Source of the DNA: Ulva prolifera
Taxonomy: Eukaryota > Chlorophyta > Ulvophyceae > Ulvales > Ulvaceae
Assembly (NCBI GenBank): GCA_023078555.1
Contig: CM041196.1
Span: 1,550,001-1,614,000, forward strand
DNA length: 64,000 nt
Reading direction: 5' to 3'
A program made the translations under genes and the position numbers. Numbering within the stretch: position 1 is the stretch's first letter; each line of letters begins with the position of its first letter. Of the stretch, positions 59,140 to 64,000 are shown one piece after another. The notes under the pieces are model-generated. The model did no database searches and had not been told where the DNA came from. It was given only the letters and a program-made list of their open reading frames with translations.

Positions 59140-61450
59140 CCCGGCCTCGACTGGATGATATTGACCGCCATATGGCAGCAGCTGCCTCGCGAGCACGCGG
59201 ACATGTTTTACAAGCTCAAGCGGTGGCGTGCAGCAAGCCCACGCAGACGCATCCCTACCACGCTGCCCAGAAGTCCAACTGCATAGCAGCTGAGGGTTTA
59301 GCAGCGTTGTTTGCTTCGTGTAGATTATTGTGCAGTGTGTGTGCTAGAAAACCATATGATCTTTGGCTCCCGCAGAAACAGCCGCTGCCTCGCCACAAAT
59401 CAGCCAAATAGCATCGACGTGCGGCGTAGACTCCATGGCAAGCTGCTGCTTGTGGACTATTCATCAAAACGCTGGTGCGGTCTTTGCGTAACACGCACCA
59501 CCTCTGTCGAAGTGTTCTCCGCCCACTTGCTTCACCGGCACTCACTGGCCACATGTGGCCAACGCTATTGTACACATGGGTCATTGAATTTCTGTGTTGT
59601 CTGACGATCGCGCACATCGTAGAGAGCTGTGCTGGTGGCCGATACAACGACGATCGGCAATGTCGATGATGCAGCTAGACCGCGCAGCTAGCTGGCCCAT
59701 GCGTATCCACTCCGTGAAGCTCCGAGTCCCCTGCATCCCCTCCGCCGGATCCCCCGGCGCCGCCCCCGTTGGCTGCTTCCGCCACTCCTGTACCGTCACC
59801 TGCTCCTGCTCCGCCCACTGCCCGGGACCCCGAATTCGGCCCTGCCGTCGTCCCGGAGGAGGAGGCTTCTCCTCTGGAGCCATCATCCGCCCCGCTCCCC
59901 GCCGCGGCGCCCAGGTTCGGAACCCCTCTCCCGGGAGAAGCCCCATTCCCGCCTATTGCACTACAAGAAACCTGACCGGCCCAAGGAAGGACAAGGTGCC
60001 CCTTATGACTTGGGGGCTCCTTGGCAGAGGGCTGTAGTGCCCCATGCTAGTTCAGGGGCGGTTTCAGGATTCGACAGCTGGGGGGGGTTCCGGCTCCAGG
60101 GTCACTTTGAAAGTCAGGGGCACATATGGGCCCCACGATGAGGGGGTGTTTGCTTGGGCATTCACCAAGCTGCTCCATAAGGGGCCGTATTTGTGCCACC
60201 ATGCCATGGCACATTGGTGAAACGGTGCGATGCCCTGCTATGGACAATCGGGTCGCATTGAATATTACTATCTTGACAGATAAGGCACATAATCGATTGA
60301 ATGCGCGAACTGTGCACCGTGGGTGCTGATGACTGTTTCTGGCGGTGTGGTACATCGACGCACGGACATTGAGCAGGTGTCCCGTGGGTGGTGTGATGGG
60401 TCGGCTGTACAGATTCATGAATGCGTAAATCCTGGTCATGCTTCGCTTGATGTCGGCTTTCGTGGCGATCCTTGCGGCCGCCCGGAGGGAGCCAGCAGCG
60501 TTTGTAGCCGATGCATGCAGCTAACGCGGATGCGGCTTTGGGCTCGACATGATTATCGACTCGCGCAGGCCTGCACTGTGATCACGTTCCCACCGGTGCG
60601 TGTGCTCAGTCAGGTGATCCAACGGATGGCTTATGTGCCCCTAGTCTTCTTCATGCGCGGAGAACGGACTTGATTAGTCGGCGTGGATTTCGCGTTGCTG
60701 CGAGTGAATCAATTAGTGACCAGCGTGCTTCCCCAGTGGCTGCCAGACGCCAATATCCGAAGCAATGTAGTACGTTCCGGTAGGCTACATGCTCAAGCTT
60801 CATCTGCCTTGGCTTGTGTGTTGCGCCACAGTTGCTCGTGACTGGTGTTCCATGATGACGCCTGCAGCAAAACGCCATTTGAGGTGTAAACAATGAAAAC
60901 GATTGTTACACTGACATGCAGGTGATGATGCTCCACTGACGTATTCCTTCGGTGTATCGTGATCAGTGTTGCAGCGGCAGTTTGCTGCTACACTCCACCT
61001 AGCCCAAGGCATCATGATTATGGCAGCAGTAGAAGCTACTTGATCACAAGCTACGGAAGGCCTTCCGGTGTAGTTTACGGTGCAGTGGATAGCCCATTAA
61101 CGATGAGGTAGGCTGCTGGCAAGTATTATCTGTGAGTATCCACGCTGAATTCTTGATGTGTGGAGATGCTATGTCTAGCTAGGGCATGGAACTCGTGTCG
61201 TGTCCAAGTGATACAGCAAAATGCTTTGAACACCATTTGCTGGCTGGCTGGTTGATATCATGTAGGTGCTGCATCCCTGTTGGTTGTAGGTGCTCTGTGC
61301 GATAGGCATGGACCTCTATAGAAATCACGTGTTGCTGTCTCGACTCATAAACTTCGTCCAGCTCGGGTAAGCCGCATTATCAGCACAAGTACCTATGGTG
61401 TTACATGGTCGTAACTTTTCAACCGAAGGTTGACAGCTTCAAAGTGGGAA
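59140..61450. other. Intergenic, one Pro-rich frame, no gene recognised
   Basis: 59717-59975 on the + strand is an 86-codon open frame after a TGA with strongly coding-like composition (PPPDPPAPPPLAASATPVPS..., then an acidic EEEASPLEP stretch). It resembles the Pro-rich stalks of the surface proteins, but no cysteine module or start codon accompanies it; it may be a stranded exon. 59230-59560 is distantly similar to 34900-35280. The rest (60.0-61.4 kb) shows nothing. Confidence 0.35.
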
Positions 61451-61454
61451 TGAA

Positions 61455-64000
61455 AAACTGCACAGTTCACTGCACATGTGAGTTGCCAAATGGATTTGCA
61501 GCTCAGGTGTGCCAGTGGCAGCCTCAGCTCCTTCACAAAAAATTCAGCATGCTCACAGAAGCGGGAAACCAGCATGCACGTGCGACGTATGCAGCCAGCA
61601 CCAAACCCAGCCTTGGGCTGATGGAGCTCAAACTGCACAGTTCACTGCACATGTGAGTTGCCGAATGGATTTGCAGCTCAGGTGTGCCAGTGGCAGCCTC
61701 AGCTCCTTCACAAAAAATTCAGCATGTACACAGAAGCGGGAAACCAGCATGCACGTGCGCCGCAAGCAGCCAGCACCAAACCCAACCTTGAGCTGCTGGA
61801 GTTCAAACTGCACAGTTCACTGCACATGTGAGTTGCCGAATGGATTTGCAGCTCAGGTGTGCCAGTGGCTGCCTCAGCTCCTTCACAAAAAATTCAGCAT
61901 GCTCACAGAAGCGGGAAACCAGCATGCACGTGCGACGTATGCAGCCAGCACCAAACCCAGCCTTGGGCTGCTGGAGCTTAAACTGCACAGTTCACTGCAC
62001 ATGTGAGTTGCCGAATGGATTTGCAGCTCAGGTGTGCCAGTGGCAGCCTCAGCTCCTTCACAAAAAATTCAGCATGTACACAGAAGCGGGAAACCAGCAT
62101 GCACGTGCGCCGCAAGCAGCCAGCACCAAACCCAACCTTGAGCTGCTGGAGTTCAAACTGCACAGTTCACTGCACATGTGAGTTGCCGAATGGATTTGCA
62201 GCTCAGGTGTGCCAGTGGCAGCCTCAGCTCCTTCACAAAAAATTCAGCATGTACACAGAAGCGGGAAACCAGCATGCACGTGCGCCGCAAGCAGCCAGCA
62301 CCAAACCCAACCTTGAGCTGCTGGAGTTCAAACTGCACAGTTCACTGCACATGTGAGTTGCCGAATGGATTTGCAGCTCAGGTGTGCCAGTGGCAGCCTC
62401 AGCTCCTTCACAAAAAATTCAGCATGTACACAGAAGCGGGAAACCAGCATGCACGTGCGCCGCAAGCAGCCAGCACCAAACCCAACCTTGAGCTGCTGGA
62501 GTTCAAACTGCACAGTTCACTGCACATGTGAGTTGCCGAATGGATTTGCAGCTCAGGTGTGCCAGTGGCTGCCTCAGCTCCTTCACAAAAAATTCAGCAT
62601 GTACACAGAAGCGGGAAACCAGCATGCACGTGCGCCGCAAGCAGCCAGCACCAAACCCAACCTTGAGCTGCTGGAGTTCAAACTGCACAGTTCACTGCAC
62701 ATGTGAGTTGCCGAATGGATTTGCAGCTCAGGTGTGCCAGTGGCAGCCTCAGCTCCTTCACAAAAAATTCAGCATGCTCACAGAAGCGGGAAACCAGCAT
62801 GCACGTGCGCCGCAAGCAGCCAGCACCAAACCCAACCTTGAGCTGCTGGAGTTCAAACTGCACAGTTCACTGCACATGTGAGTTGCCGAATGGATTTGCA
62901 GCTCAGGTGTGCCAGTGGCAGCCTCAGCTCCTTCACAAAAAATTCAGCATGTACACAGAAGCGGGAAACCAGCATGCACGTGCGCCGCAAGCAGCCAGCA
63001 CCAAACCCAACCTTGAGCTGCTGGAGTTCAAACTGCACAGTTCACTGCACATGTGAGTTGCCGAATGGATTTGCAGCTCAGGTGTGCCAGTGGCAGCCTC
63101 AGCTCCTTCACAAAAAATTCAGCATGCTCACAGAAGCGGGAAACCAGCATGCACGTGCGCCGCAAGCAGCCAGCACCAAACCCAACCTTGAGCTGCTGGA
63201 GTTCAAACTGCACAGTTCACTGCACATGTGAGTTGCCGAATGGATTTGCAGCTCAGGTGTGCCAGTGGCAGCCTCAGCTCCTTCACAAAAAATTCAGCAT
63301 GTACACAGAAGCGGGAAACCAGCATGCACGTGCGCCGCAAGCAGCCAGCACCAAACCCAACCTTGAGCTGCTGGAGTTCAAACTGCACAGTTCACTGCAC
63401 ATGTGAGTTGCCGAATGGATTTGCAGCTCAGGTGTGCCAGTGGCAGCCTCAGCTCCTTCACAAAAAATTCAGCATGTACACAGAAGCGGGAAACCAGCAT
63501 GCACGTGCGCCGCAAGCAGCCAGCACCAAACCCAACCTTGAGCTGCTGGAGTTCAAACTGCACAGTTCACTGCACATGTGAGTTGCCGAATGGATTTGCA
63601 GCTCAGGTGTGCCAGTGGCAGCCTCAGCTCCTTCACAAAAAATTCAGCATGTACACAGAAGCGGGAAACCAGCATGCACGTGCGCCGCAAGCAGCCAGCA
63701 CCAAACCCAACCTTGAGCTGCTGGAGTTCAAACTGCACAGTTCACTGCACATGTGAGTTGCCGAATGGATTTGCAGCTCAGGTGTGCCAGTGGCAGCCTC
63801 AGCTCCTTCACAAAAAATTCAGCATGCTCACAGAAGCGGGAAACCAGCATGCACGTGCGACGTATGCAGCCAGCACCAAACCCAGCCTTGGGCTGCTGGA
63901 GCTTAAACTGCACAGTTCACTGCACATGTGAGTTGATGAATGAATATGCAGCTCAGGTTTGCCAGTGGCTGCCTCAGCTCCTTCACAAAAAATCCAGCAT
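61455..64000. repeat. 175-bp satellite, 14 copies plus a partial, running off the window
   Basis: Units of exactly 175 bp, each beginning near CACAGTTCACTGCACATG. Two sequence types alternate. Type A has GCATGCTCACAG, GCGACGTATGC and CAGCCTTGGGCTGC. Type B has GCATGTACACAG, GCGCCGCAAGC and CAACCTTGAGCTGC. In order: A, B, A, B, B, B, B, A/B hybrid, B, hybrid, B, B, B, A, then a diverged partial copy. Types 1, 3 and 14 are A; units 8 and 10 switch from A to B inside the unit. 175 is not a multiple of 3, so the repeated 61- and 117-residue frames are not genes. Confidence 0.97.

Noticed and set aside
59717-59975. A further surface-protein gene
   Set aside because: Only a Pro-rich stretch is present; there is no cysteine module, signal peptide or start codon.
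61509-63931. Repeated 117- and 61-residue frames suggesting a repeat protein
   Set aside because: They recur only because the 175-bp satellite is near-identical; the period is not a multiple of three, so no continuous repeat protein is possible.
61455-64000. CRISPR array
   Set aside because: Repeats are contiguous 175-bp units with no unique spacers, in eukaryotic DNA.

Overview
The window is nuclear DNA from a eukaryote, most likely a unicellular alga or other protist. It carries GT-AG introns, a plant/animal-type NRAMP metal transporter, a MYST histone acetyltransferase fragment, a non-LTR retrotransposon, hAT-like MITEs, a tRNA-like SINE, very long microsatellites and a 175-bp satellite. 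I see no prokaryotic operon signals. The lineage cannot be fixed from the sequence alone; a green alga, haptophyte or cryptophyte would all fit. Most short open frames in the window are chance frames in G+C-rich DNA.

The main content is a dispersed cluster of paralogous genes for predicted secreted, cysteine-rich proteins built on one ~90-residue module. The module holds 12 cysteines spaced roughly C-x21-C-x8-C-x8-C-x5-C-x10-C-x8-CC-x7-C-x2-C-x6-C-x3-C. I do not recognise it as a named family. Five genes lie on the + strand (from 10795, 17223, 23799, 28459 and 36251) with 1, 2, 2, 2 and 4 modules. Each has an N-terminal hydrophobic signal, Pro/Ser/Thr-rich or Gly-rich spacers and a hydrophobic C-terminus that looks like a GPI-attachment signal or membrane anchor. 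Two genes lie on the - strand (39792-40997 and 51443-52738). They have three modules each and a basic Ser/Pro/Arg tail ending RDRDES in place of the hydrophobic end. A third - strand copy (31889-32786) is a clear pseudogene, and two more decayed + strand relatives are likely near 1.9-2.25 kb and 19.8-20.4 kb.

Layout: 1-6 kb holds a short LINE tail, a SINE and the first three exons of an NRAMP gene (- strand). 6-10.7 kb has nothing I can support. 10.8-31 kb is a tandem-like array of + strand surface-protein genes, with homologous intergenic DNA between repeats, two hAT MITEs, palindromes and probable exons of unidentified genes. 31.9-56 kb contains three related segments, each starting with a - strand surface-protein gene and continuing through the same flanking DNA. 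They have since been disrupted by a SINE, a (GA)n tract, many 5'-truncated LINE ends and one apparently intact LINE (ORF 42293-45886). 56-64 kb has adjacent palindromes, a ~1.16-kb (CA)n tract, a two-exon MYST acetyltransferase remnant and, from about 61.45 kb to the window edge, the 175-bp satellite.

Inference: this is a rapidly evolving cell-surface gene family expanded by segmental duplication in a repeat-rich, possibly subtelomeric or pericentromeric region. The mobile elements act as time stamps for the duplications.
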